Assembly: GCA_013399855.1 (NCBI GenBank)
Contig: VXAY01006829.1
Coordinates: 124,001 to 188,000 of the forward strand
From: Oxyruncus cristatus
Lineage: Eukaryota; Chordata; Aves; Passeriformes; Cotingidae
Direction of reading: 5' to 3'
DNA length: 64,000 nt
A program made the translations under genes and the position numbers. The notes beneath the pieces were generated by a model. It did no database searches, was not told the origin of the DNA, and was given only the letters and a program-made list of their open reading frames with translations. The number at the start of each line of letters is the position of its first letter. The stretch's first letter is position 1. Shown here piece after piece: positions 12,304 through 23,200 of this stretch.

Positions 12304-12934
12304 GAAGAAATAATCATAATAAAGAGAAATGAACAATACTTTTTCAACTTTTAATAAAATATTAATGGACTTCTTTAAGCATTACAATTATTTAGAAGTG
12401 TTTTAAATGCCTCCAAGACTTATCTGTTTCTCACAAACATAGCAAAAATTATGTCTGTTTGTTAAAAATTATTGTGTGTTTTAGATGGTGTTTATTTCAC
12501 TTTATTCAATTCCAGGAGAATCTAATTCATTCTTTGGCTTATTTTCTTATAGACTCTCTTCAAAGGCCTGTATTTCTATTAAAAAGAGAAGTCTATCTGT
12601 GGTAATTGAACTAGCTGCATACTAAACACTTTTATCTCTGCCTTAATACATTTTTTCCTTCCCAAAAGCTGTAAGAGATAAGCGCCCCTGAAGTTTATGT
12701 GTAGTTCAAATAACAAATAAGGTAGATACATGGAATGAGCTGAATAAGTGGAAAGAAATGTACTATGAAATTAAGTTATAAATTGTAACTATGGTAACAG
12801 CCTTTGTAATTAAGAATAATTTAGAAAGGCATGGAAGATGTTTAATCAGTATGTAAATTAACTGATGATTTTTTTAGAAAGGTAATAGAAGTTAATGCAA
12901 TAAAATCCTTCAAAACTTTCTTAGTGACTTAAAA

Positions 12935-12966
<32 letters not shown>

Positions 12967-13332
12967 CCAACAAACCCCCCAAACAAACAAACAACAACAA
13001 CAAAAAACCCCCCTCCAAATTATTTGCAATTTTTCAGCAATATAGGGCTAAAACCCACGCCTTACTTATAACTTCTTCACTAGGTGTCTTGAAACCCACA
13101 ATACAAAGTGAACCAACATTTTATTCTGATATTTATAAGCTAGTATTAATACCTGGATCCTCACACACTTTTCAGTGATCCTAGTAGGTTTCACTAGGGT
13201 GTGGTAAAATATTTTATAAAGGAAAATAGTGTTAATATTATTTTCCAAAAATGAGATGGGAAGGAGAAAGTAAAATGTTCCAGCTCAGCCATCATATGAG
13301 AGGTAAAGCTGAGAAAAAGTATTTTGTTTCCA
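12304..13332. other. AT-rich unique sequence with an AAAC tract
   Basis: Nothing coding is seen. The main structured element is the A/C-rich tract at 12931-13014. Confidence 0.55.
12931..13014. repeat. (AAAC)n / A-C-rich low-complexity tract
   Basis: About 84 bp of A with regularly spaced single or clustered C bases, including CAAACAAACA and CAACAACAACAA and runs of five or six C. The strand is almost pure A and C. Similar tracts recur at 17795, 26137 and 27524. Confidence 0.9.
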
Positions 13333-13704
13333 CAGAATCATAGAATATGCTGAGTTGGGAGAGACCCACAGGGATGATCCCTTAGTTCAACCCTTAACCT
13401 TGCAAAGGACCATCCACAAGAGTCACACCATGTGCCTGAGAGTATCATCCAAATGCCTCTTGGACTCTGTCAGGCTTGGTGCTGTGACCACTTCACTGTG
13501 GAGTCTGTTCCAGTGCCCAACCACTCTCTGGGTGAAGAACCTCTTTCTAATATCCAACCTAAACCACCCCTAACACAACTTCATATGAAGTCTCCCCTCA
13601 GTCTCCTCTTCTCCAGGCTGAATAGACCACATGACCTCAGCTGCTCCTCATATGGCTCCCCTCAAGGCCCTTCACCAAATTCATTGCCTCCTTTGGATGC
13701 CTTC

Positions 13705-14037
13705 TGTGGCATAGCGAGGGTCATGGACTTAGCAGGGTAGGGGGAACTGAGACATGGACTCAGCAGAGAGAGAAACTGAGGCACTTTATTCAAAGTACAC
13801 AAGCCTTTTATAACTTTACACAAACATGAACACTTTCCTTATAAGGCAAAACTCCCTTATTAGGCAAAACCTCTGACCGCAGCATTTGATTGGCTGCTGC
13901 CTGTTACCTGAGGATCTGGCAGGCTCTCGGGGTAGCAGCTCCATTCCTGTACTGAGTTGCTCTGCACTCTGATTAGCCCAAAGCCTGCTGTTAAGGTTTG
14001 GCTCTTTCCTTGCCTTCAACCTGCATTGATTCCCACG
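13705..14037 (-). mobile_element. 333-bp solo LTR next to the RTE 3' end
   Basis: Begins TGTGGCATAGCG and ends GATTCCCACG, an LTR-like TG..CA pair with the final A mutated to G. Flanks are GCCTTC (13699-13704) and GCTTTC (14038-14043), a 6-bp target duplication with one mismatch, as in ERVK-type integration. TTTATT at 13785-13790 would be an AATAAA poly(A) signal on the minus strand. It has the same length as the LTR at 6981 but no obvious sequence similarity to it. No coding sequence. Confidence 0.65.
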
Positions 14038-14088
14038 GCTTTCTGATCATCATGGCCAGGCTTCACGGACGAAGATTAGGGAAGGACT

Positions 14089-15066
14089 CTATCCAAGCTT
14101 GCTACAAGAGTGTTGATGGCTAAGAAGGCCAATGCGAGACAGACAAGTCCGGTTGCAAAAGGCACAGCGGAAAGTCTCCTTTGGTGGTATTGGCAAGACT
14201 CGGTTCTTTCTGCGTTGCCTTTTCTCCTCAGAAATGATTCTGTGAGTGATCTCAAAAGAAGCAGCAGCATTATAGATGGTGNNNNNNNNNNNNNNNNNNN
14301 NNNNNNNNNNNNNNNNNNNNNNNNNNNNNNNNNNNNNNNNNNNNNNNNNNNNNNNNNNNNNNNNNNNNNNNNNNNNNNNNNNNNNNNNNNNNNNNNNNNN
14401 NNNNNNNNNNNNNNNNNNNNNNNNNNNNNNNNNNNNNNNNNNNNNNNNNNNNNNNNNNNNNNNNNNNNNNNNNNNNNNNNNNNNNNNNNNNNNNNNNNNN
14501 NNNNNNNNNNNNNNNNNNNNNNNNNNNNNNNNNNNNNNNNNNNNNNNNNNNNNNNNNNNNNNNNNNNNNNNNNNNNNNNNNNNNNNNNNNNNNNNNNNNN
14601 NNNNNNNNNNNNNNNNNNNNNNNNNNNNNNNNNNNNNNNNNNNNNNNNNNNNNNNNNNNNNNNNTACAAAAGAGTAGACGAAACAACGGCTCTGTAAACA
14701 CTAATCTTTGTGCTTTTCTTCAGGTGTTTATTACACCAAACTCTTTTATGGAGTCTCCCGAAAGCTCTGTATGCCTTTGCTAACCTGTTGTCTATCTCTT
14801 TGTCAATTTTACCGTCCGAGGAGATGATGCTTCCCAAATAAGTAAACTGATGGACTGACTTCAGCTCTGATTCACCAATGATGATACGGAGATGATGGAA
14901 GACTTCCTGAGGTGCAGGTTGGTAGAAAACTTCTGTCTTCTTCAGGCTGACTTCCAGCCCAAAAAGCTCAGCAGCTTCTACAAAGCAGGATGTTAAACGC
15001 TGCAGAGTTGCTTCTATGTGGGCAACTAGGGCGGCATCATCAGCAAAAAGCATCTCAGCAAAAAAA
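14089..15066 (-). pseudogene. RTE ORF remnant: RT end plus C2HC zinc-finger tail
   Basis: The right part (14665-15066) is one clean frame from the RT catalytic motif FADD through the thumb-side region to VVSSTLL. The left part, in its own frame, reads SFEITHRIISEEKRQRRKN, PIPPKETFRCAFCNRTCL and SRIGLLSHQHSC. This gives C-x2-C-x12-H-x3-C, a zinc finger that may bind nucleic acid. A TAG at 14089-14091 stops it; the tail then continues as SPSLIFVREAWP to a second stop (TGA) at 14050-14052, which is probably the original one. So this copy carries a late nonsense change. The two parts lie in different frames across the Ns, but the gap size may be estimated, so that says nothing about a frameshift. 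Confidence 0.75.
14282..14664. other. Assembly gap (383 N)
   Basis: A run of N inside the RTE element. The missing part should encode roughly 130 residues between the RT thumb region and the zinc-finger tail, which is about the size of the gap. Assemblers often break in multicopy elements like this. Confidence 0.99.
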
Positions 15067-17243
15067 AGCTCACAGCTTTCTAAGAGCATAATATATTTCT
15101 TATATTGTGGTGCCCAAAACTGCACACAATATTCCAGGTGAGGCTGCACCAGTGCAGAGCAGAGTGGGACAATCCCCTCCCTTGACAGGCTGGCAATGCT
15201 TTGCCTGATGCCCCCGAGGTTGGCCCTCCTGGCTGCCAGGACACTGCTGACTCATATTCAACTTGTCATTGACCAGGACCCCCAGGTCCCGTTCCAAAGC
15301 ACTGCCTTCCACTATCTCATTCCCCAGTCTGTATGTACATCCTAGACTAGTCATGTGGTCTAGGTCATAAACCAGGAAAGAAAATGATATGAAATAACAC
15401 ATAATGCAGAATGTTTAGTTGAGTTTACTCTGAAAGGAGAAGCAGAACTCCCAAGTGAGACACAGATGTGAGCTAGAGCAGAATTGGGTCTTACATACCG
15501 ATGGTAAAGCAAGGACACTTCTTAATAAATTTGTTTTAACTACTTGCTTTTGACACATTATCTTGCACTCTGTGCGTCACACCGTTTTTTCAATAATACT
15601 TCAACATAAGACACTGCAACCAACAACATGTCCTTGAAGAGAAACATCCAAGTAGGTTGAAGTAAGCTGGCTAAGGTGCCAGAATCAGTGTAGCCCTGCC
15701 ACCTTTAAGTCCGTACTACTAAATCTTACTTAGTAGAAGAGATCCTCACTTCTTTGCATACATTTTATTATTGCAGGCTTGTAAGATACAGACTACTTTT
15801 TATCCCATCCTTTAAGCTTTACTGTACTTCAGGTATGTTGAAAAGTCCTATCAGCAAGCCAGCAGATTTTTGTGGCGCTAGAAAATTGTGTGAGGAAAAC
15901 CGAAATGGAAAACTAATGTTTTATTAATACAAAAAAATTATCTATTGTATACAAAGCAATGCATACAGTACAATATACACCCAATTTTCATACATATCTC
16001 AGTCAAAGAGGTACAGACATCTTCTACACACCTGCTATATCTTCCTACTAGTACCTCCATGCATCTATTAAATGTATCATTATCAGTAAAACTGCAGTCA
16101 TGCTAAAGAGTTGAAGCTCAAACTATAATGTTACAGCATTTTTTAAATTTTATGTTGCCAAGGTCAAATATAAAAGCATAACAAAAGATAAACCTTGCAA
16201 ACCATTGGGACAAGTTACAGATAGAAAGCATATCTTAATAAAATCAGAGTTAAAAATGAGGGAGCAGATACCTTGTAAGCATGAAGTGCATTCAACCAAT
16301 TTCTTCATCATATTATCAGTTACTTTAAAATCACAACATTAATTTATGCTGTGGCAGTGAACAAAACTCACCTTTGTAGTTCATCCTGTACTCTTTCTGT
16401 CAAGGCTGAACTTCAGCTGTCACTATTAGAAAAAACCCAAACAGATAATGCTGAACTAGACCTCAAAGAGCTTAGAGTTTTAATCCATTGCATTTTAATA
16501 CTGCTCTATGTTAAATAATATTTCACTTTCTCTTCTTCTGAACTTTAGGGGGAAAAAATATCAAAACCAAAAAGCTTATCTAAGTTCAAAATTTGAACAA
16601 GGTAATTAAAATTTAAGTCACTTGTATAACTTTTGGAGTTTTGGGGTTCTTTTTGTTGGTTTCTTTGCTTTTCTTCGCTTTGGATTTTTTTTTGTTTTGT
16701 TTTTAAGACTAGTATCCACCAGAAACTGCTTAAAGAGTAATTATGACTTGAGGTGTTTATTTGGCAAAGAACCATTCCTGGGTATTCACAGGTCAGTTTT
16801 ATCTTGCATTAAGGTTCTCCAGTTGTAGAAATGACCACAGGCATTAGAATGTCTGAGGAATAAAAGTCTATGAGTAAGCCTTAAAAAGCCCACAATCAAG
16901 ATGCCTACGTTTGGCTAACAGCAGCACCTTTAATGGCTCAACCAACCCTTAGGTGCAACTGTAGTCTGTAATGACCACTGTCATAGCCAGAAGAAGGAAA
17001 AGCTGCCCATTTAATGTCCTCAGTTTTTTATACAGGCATCCAACATGGGGAAAATAAAGATGTCAAAGAGCATATTCATTTCCTGCATAAAATATCACCA
17101 GTTATTCCAGACAGTAAGATGAAGGTACCCTGATTGCTGGAAATTATGGTAAGTCCTAGTAAATGAAAAACATGTGAAGGAAACTGCTGATGTTTTTCTC
17201 AAATCTAGTTTATGAAAGTGGAAATTTAGTTTTACCAAATCTA

Positions 17244-17295
17244 GTTTACCATCAGCCTAGATGATAAAAAAATCTAGGCTGATTTCAAAGTAAAC
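17244..17295. repeat. Inverted repeat / hairpin
   Basis: ATCAGCCTAGAT (17251-17262) and its exact reverse complement (17272-17283) are separated by 9 bases. The stem resumes further out with GTTTAC (17244-17249) against GTAAAC (17290-17295) after an asymmetric bulge. CAAATCTAGTTTA also occurs as a direct repeat at 17200 and 17236. It could be an MITE remnant, a small-RNA hairpin or chance. Confidence 0.8.
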
Positions 17296-17794
17296 ACTAT
17301 GGAATTCAATATCTTATTTGTTGAAACATTTCTTCTTTGTTTTCAACAACTGGGCATTTACTATGACAACTTTTTAAACTAAGAAGTAATAGACAACATT
17401 TTTCAACATTACTGAAGACCACCTAGATATTACAGTAAAACTTCTTAGTAAGTTTAAAAGCTAGCCACAAAGAGTAGCAAGGCTGTGAACCCAGAATTCC
17501 ACAACATGAAAACAGAAATAAGAAAAATTATGATTCAAAAAATTCATTCCTTCATCAAAGCCAGATGAAAAAAATCAGTTGACAAAATAACCACTGTGCA
17601 TGGAAACACTGATTAAACAAGAAAAAGTAAAATTATAAACTTCTATTTCCTTTATAAACAGTAGAGAAAGAAGGATTTTCTGCACTTCTGTCTCAAGATG
17701 ATGCTAAGCTTTCTTCTATTCTTCTAAAGTGCTTACTGTTGTCCGTGGTAAACACTGGACAATTCCTTAATAGATGTTTGCAAACACCAGCATT

Positions 17795-17829
17795 AAAACA
17801 AGCAAACAAACAAACAAACAAAAAAACCC
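17795..17829. repeat. (CAAA)n simple repeat
   Basis: About five CAAA units followed by a short A run and CCCA. It has the same style as the tracts at 12931, 26137 and 27524. Confidence 0.9.
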
Positions 17830-20002
17830 ACCTGCTGTTTTCGAGATATTTATTAACCTACTCCAAGCCATTCTGGATTATTTGATTCATAAAACTAGCC
17901 CTACAGACTCACAGCTTCAGGGCCTGAGGTACAATTACCCCAGCTTTTCTTTTAAGCACTGTATCAAAAGCTTCTACTTCACAAGTAGTGGGTTTTAGAG
18001 GGTAAGATAATTTTCAAAGATAATGACTTCCCAGAGCAAGTAATTAAACAGCTAAGACTGAGACTATCAAAGTCTAATGAGAGTGAGACAGACTGAATAG
18101 AAAACCTGACAATCAGGTGCAAAAATGACTGTGCAAAAAAAAATGGGTAGATATTTTATTCAGTCCTCTCTGCTTGCAGCACACTTCCTCTGGTTCACAG
18201 ATAATGTGATGCTTGCTGCAAACCCATTTCACTAACTCCTTCTGACAGTTCCACATCAGTCTGTTTGTCCAGCTGTCTAACTCCAAGATGAGCCTGCTCG
18301 ATTACTCTCGGGGAAAGGCAGAGACACCTTTCCCAGGAGTCTTTGCCGTGATGAAATGTGGGTGACGCTTTTTTTTTGTCTTCTCCACCACTCTGCCTCA
18401 TTTAACACTTCAAACAGCAAACCAGAGTTAAAGAATGTTTCTCACACTCTCCCTCCTCGTTTTTTTTTCAACATGAATAGATCTAAACTTCAATAAGATT
18501 TTTACAGTCTTCAAGGAAATGTTTGTGTTCAGCTCCAGAGCTTCAAAAAAGGGTGTTTTACTGCATAAAATTCTTGATGTAGCAATATATTTAAGGAAAA
18601 GCAGCATTACCAATTAAGGTCATACTTTGCCAGATACTATTAGTTTTTTGATACTTCTTGTACCATTCTGCAGCTGAGAGGTTGGTAAGTCTGAAACTTC
18701 CATATAAAGCAGTCAGTGCTCATGAAGATTTTCTCAAACAGATGTACTCCTGCTCACTTTAATTCTCTGTTCTAGAGGTTTGCATGAATAGGATTTAATG
18801 CTGATACACATTTTGAGTGTCTACACTGAAATTTGAAACTCATCCAGGATGTATTTTTACACTATTTGTTATTTACTCAAAGTATTTCAGCCACTTACTT
18901 AGAAAATAAAAATGCTAGCTCAAAATAAATTATAGTGATAGTTCATAATTTGACAGCAACCTATACAATGAAAATTATTTTCCCACCTTATCCACCAAAC
19001 ACTTTGCACAGCTAATATAGTCATAACAGATATAAAAGCATGTTCCTCTCTCTTATACACACAGCTTCCTCTTTCCTTATATTCATTACACACTTTTAAA
19101 ACCAAAAAACAATTTCTTCCACAAATATTTATTTTCTGTGCAAACACACTATTACATAATCATTTTTTGTCTATTAAGTAAACTAATACTGTCAGAAGTG
19201 GCTTTGTCAATGTTCATAAGCAGGAAGAAAAGCTAGTCAACATCTACCTCCCTCTTTGCAAAGCTTTTCAGAAAACTGGGCAGTAAAACTGGTAGCAAAA
19301 GTGTGAAACTTCTATCTGGAGACCATGCCCTGGGCTTCAGACCAAATACAGAGATATGTGCTTCATGCCCATATTAACTCATACTACAAAATGTAGTAAT
19401 AACATGCCAGACATTTGAGATCTGTCTTCTGAAAGCATGCAAGGTTCTAGACCTTTCCTTTTCAGGGAGGTTCAAGAAAAAAGTTTTGTAAAGTTTTGAC
19501 ACTGCACTTTCCAGGCTGATCAGCACATGGATTTTTTTGGCTCAGGAAGCTTCTCTTTAGTACTGGAACTTTAGTTTAGGAACAGAGGGATGACTCTTGT
19601 ATTAGTCAAATTTAAAATGAAACTATGGTAGTGCAAATCATTGTGAGTTGTGATATCACAGCCTGTTTGTGATGAAAGGTCTGATCTAAAATATCAGTAA
19701 TTCAAAAATGTTTACCTGTTTATGTTTCCTTTAATTAAAGGAAATAAAAAGCCACATTAATTAATTTTATTTCTTTTCTGATTTGGGATTATAGTAATTT
19801 CATTTTCTCTTTAAGAATAAATCTAATAAAATATAAAAATCAAATCACTATCAATGAATTACAGAGAAAGTATCAGAAGCATTAGAGCTTTTCCTGGAGA
19901 AACTCCAGCATTCAAACAGTTGAATTTTCATTCTAATGTAAAACTTTCTTTCATTGACACATGAATTTAGTACACTCTGGTTCACATATTGGAGGGAAGG
20001 GA

Positions 20003-20296
20003 TACCATCCAGAGAGACCTTGACAAGCTTGAGAGGTAGAGCCATATGAACCTCATGAGTTTCAACAAGACTGAATATGAGGTCCTGCATTCTTCACTGC
20101 ATGGGTTGTGAGGCACTGAAACAGGTTGTCTAGAGAGGCTGTGTGTGTCCCATCCCTGGAAGTGTTCCAGGCCAGGTTGGATGAGGCTTTGAGCAACCTG
20201 GTCTAGTGGAAGGTGTTCCTGCATGAGACAGAGGGTTGGAATTAGGTAATCTTTAAGGTCCCTTCTAACCCAAATCATTTTATGATTCTGTGAAGA
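20003..20296 (+). mobile_element. CR1 LINE fragment with internal deletion
   Basis: Plus-strand CR1. It opens with CATCCAGAGAGACCTTGACA and AACCTCATGAGTTTCAACAAG from the end of ORF2. It then jumps, after CCTGCATTC, to TTGTGAGGCACTGAAACAGG near the 3' end. It closes with AACCTGGTCTAGTGGAAGG, TCTTTAAGGTCCCTTC and ATTTTATGATTCTGTGA, the CR1 3' terminus. Several hundred bases of the usual CR1 sequence are missing between the two parts. Orientation is opposite to most CR1 pieces in the window. Confidence 0.9.
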
Positions 20297-23200
20297 ACTG
20301 TGCTTAATGTCCAATTTCCTTGAAAACTTCATTGCAAGCATGCACATAAATCAGTGAAAATCACAATAGTTTTTCATACCTTCTTCCAAGAAAGTGCATA
20401 CTTTCAGATAAAGAAATTTACTATTTTTAATAATAGCAATTATATTACTATTCAGTTTTAGCTCTACAGCGATTTTTTTTCCCCGAACTTTTAATCTCTG
20501 AAAGCAATCAGTGTAAAGAAGTTATTTGAGAGTAAAAAAATATTTCAATGTCTGGTAAAATAAACCATTGTCTTTAATAAATAAGTACTCAGACATCTAA
20601 ACACATTTCACACATTTTAATATTATGATGAGGAGGACTGCCTCAGCAATTCTGCATTCTTTATCATCATAACACCAGAGTCTATGACAACATCTACAAA
20701 TTCTAGAAACACAAATGTTGTGATTGAATGTATGTAAGGAACACACAGCCACACAGAGCAACATTCATCATTATTGCCATATCACTGAATTGTAATTCAT
20801 TCATGAATAGCACTATCAGAAATGATTTTTTGTCAGAACAAGGGAAATGGAGAGGTGGGATACTAGCCGTCACTTGTAAGTGGGGTATAAAATTTTATTA
20901 ACAGATCTGAACTAAAAAGGTTCAGAAACACTGCATACTAATTCAAAAGCAAACAAAGAAAAAAAAGCACAAGGTCAATCAAACTTTTCTCTAGTAAGCA
21001 AAATGTTCTTGAGTAGTGTTTGTTAAAAGTCAGCAAGAATCATTTCTACTCCCTGTGCCCACTAATCCATGAACTTTCAGTCATCTCAGCTAAATTCAGG
21101 TGTTCCTACAGAAAGTCCATTATCTTGGGAGGTATAGTTTGTCTACGAACTGAATGTTTATGTAAATCACTCTTCTGCCACTGCTGGAGGTGTTAACAGA
21201 GGATTAGATTCCCAACAGCACAATGAAGTTGATCTGAGCAATTTCATATGTTCTCTTAAAGTGAAAGAAGGAATGTCCATGTTAGTCTGTTACCACTCGC
21301 ACTCTCAAACTTCATTAAAATATAAAAAGGAGACTAGCTTTAGTCAGTATTTTGTCGATCACACAAATGGACAATATTTCAACAGCAGAAGTCTTTCAAT
21401 GTTCTAATAGAAGAGGATAGGAGTGGAATAATATTACAAATTATTTCTAAACATATTTAATGTAGTATTTTTATTTTTGGGAGGGAACTTCTGGCTGTTT
21501 CTATAAAAGCACTGCATACATGTTTAAAATGTTTACTGTGTTCCTTGACATTTTAAATCAAATGTACAGCAACTGAATGTTTATGAGATGCAATTAATTG
21601 ACAGTGAATGTTCTCACATTTATGGATGGATTAAACACTGTAAGATCTAATAAGCTTATTCTTAAACAACATTAATTATAAATAACAATCATGTTTCTTA
21701 ATTTACCTCTCCTGAAATTTTCACTCTACTTTCAGAAGAAAAGTGAACATTATTAAATGTTAGTAAAAATCAGGATAAATACAACAGAATGTCAGACAGG
21801 GAACAGAAAATTTGAATACATTTGCCAAATGTACCATGCAAACTTATTTCAACAAAACCATGTATATGTCTTCAGCTTTTTGATAGCTTTTCCTCTGTGT
21901 GGGAAACAAATGAGGTGGGGGAGAAAAGGGATATAGGCCTTTATCTTGAAAACAACAGAAACGCAAAGCAGCTTTCAAATGTTTTTCTCCCTCTGTTTTC
22001 ATATTTAAAAGGTTGTAATTGTAGAAAAGATTAGAAACAAATGGCTTTAGCCATGCCATCTCTCCAGACAAATTATTATTTCACCAGTAGCTGAAAAGGA
22101 AAACAATGTGAGAGACACCCTCAATCTGTGAGAAAGTATTTGATGAGTGTGATTTCTTCTCCTGGCAGAGATAACTTCTGGAGTCACTGAGCCATTTGCC
22201 CTTGTTTAAAATTCTCTAACACTACATGTTATAAAAAGAACCAATGCGACATTATAACGATAAGATCTAAAGGGAAAACTGTTCATTTCCTGCACTTTGC
22301 TTTCTCACTTTTCAGTAACACCAAGATTCACAAGAGAAGGGAAAATATTCTGCTTTGAAAATAACATCAAAAGGTTGGAAAAGTATTTTTTTGGTGCCTT
22401 AATCTCGAGTTAAGTGGAAAAGGTTAAGGGATGTTGACTAGTTTTTCCAGTTGCTGTTCATCTCAATTTCTAGTTGTCCTTTAAAGAAAAATTTTACTGA
22501 CACCTTTTCCCCCTCATCTGATATTTCTGTTGTTTGTAGAAGCAATTACCAACTGTAAAGCAACCATCTAATGAGATAATACTCACCAATATAAGCTTCT
22601 GTTATCTTCAAATGTGGAGTGCTATGTGATTCACAAATATACAGCTGATCCCAGAGATCCTTTCCGTAGATACTGTGCTCCTTTGAAAGATGGGTAAGCA
22701 ACTACATGCTTGGTTTTCAAAAGTTTTGACACATGCCCTTCTCAGGGACTTAAACCCAGGAAAAGTGGGTGAGCAAAACCACAGTAGAGGAGGGGGGGTG
22801 GTGGAAATAATCTTGTGAATGAAATAATAAATGAGTAGGAGAAGTAATAAGAAGAAGGACCTATGTCCTTACGTTCTCTCTGCTATAGTCAGTTTCCACA
22901 GTCAAATTAGCATGAAGAAAACGGAAGACACAGTTGAAATCTGGAAAGCTCATTGGAAACTGATTAGATTTCAAGAAGCGGTTCACTTAAACCCTTTTAC
23001 TCTTTAAAGTTCACATAAGATAAGGGAACCAGCTTCTACAGATAAAAGGGGCCGAATCCAATGATGGATGATTCCAATTTGCACTTGGATAATTCTACAC
23101 TCCCTGCCATGAAATATTTACCAAAACACTGATTTTCCTAGCTAAAGACTGAAAAATTTAGTATAATTACAGATAATATTATTAGAGAGATATTTTCATA

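Larger units (their letters stand above)
14045..15074 (-). mobile_element. RTE-type LINE, 5' truncated, with assembly gap
   Basis: A non-LTR retrotransposon inserted in the CR1, flanked by a perfect 7-bp target duplication, GCTTTCT, at 14038-14044 and 15075-15081. Minus-strand translation starts inside the RT domain with [11 protein letters not shown] (motif C, the catalytic FADD) and continues with [37 protein letters not shown] and [13 protein letters not shown]. After the N gap it resumes at the C-terminal tail. The 3' end is short and finishes in a TGATGATC-like sequence, as in RTE elements, with no poly(A). The family resembles RTE elements seen patchily in birds (AviRTE type), but that naming is by eye only. 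Confidence 0.8.
13333..15375 (-). mobile_element. CR1 LINE split by an RTE LINE and an LTR
   Basis: The 3' part is at 13333-13704, starting with AGAATCATAGAATATGC and continuing through CTGTTCCAGTGCCCAACCAC and CTCTTCTCCAGGCTGAA. The 5' part resumes at about 15081 with TATATTTCTTATATTGTGG and TGCACACAATATTCCAGG. On the minus strand 15100-15402 reads GNEIVEGSALERDLGVLV and [10 protein letters not shown], which is CR1 ORF2 just beyond the RT core. The two pieces join in register if the inserts are removed, so this was one CR1 copy of about 670 bp. It is 5' truncated and non-functional. Confidence 0.85.
15376..20002. other. AT-rich unique sequence, no gene seen
   Basis: No LINE, LTR or coding gene is recognised. 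It holds a strong hairpin at 17244-17295 and an AAAC tract at 17795-17829. A 68-codon minus frame at 18195-18401 lies in a stretch slightly less AT-rich than its surroundings but matches nothing I know. Confidence 0.55.

Noticed and set aside
14076..15149. A 357-codon minus-strand frame across the N run
   Set aside because: It joins the true RTE frame to a wrong frame through undefined bases. The correct left-hand frame is a different one.
18195..18401. 68-codon minus-strand frame in a less AT-rich patch
   Set aside because: No recognisable protein; splice-like signals around it are not convincing.
22786..22803. G-rich run as a G-quadruplex
   Set aside because: Only one long G run; four separate runs are not present at close spacing.
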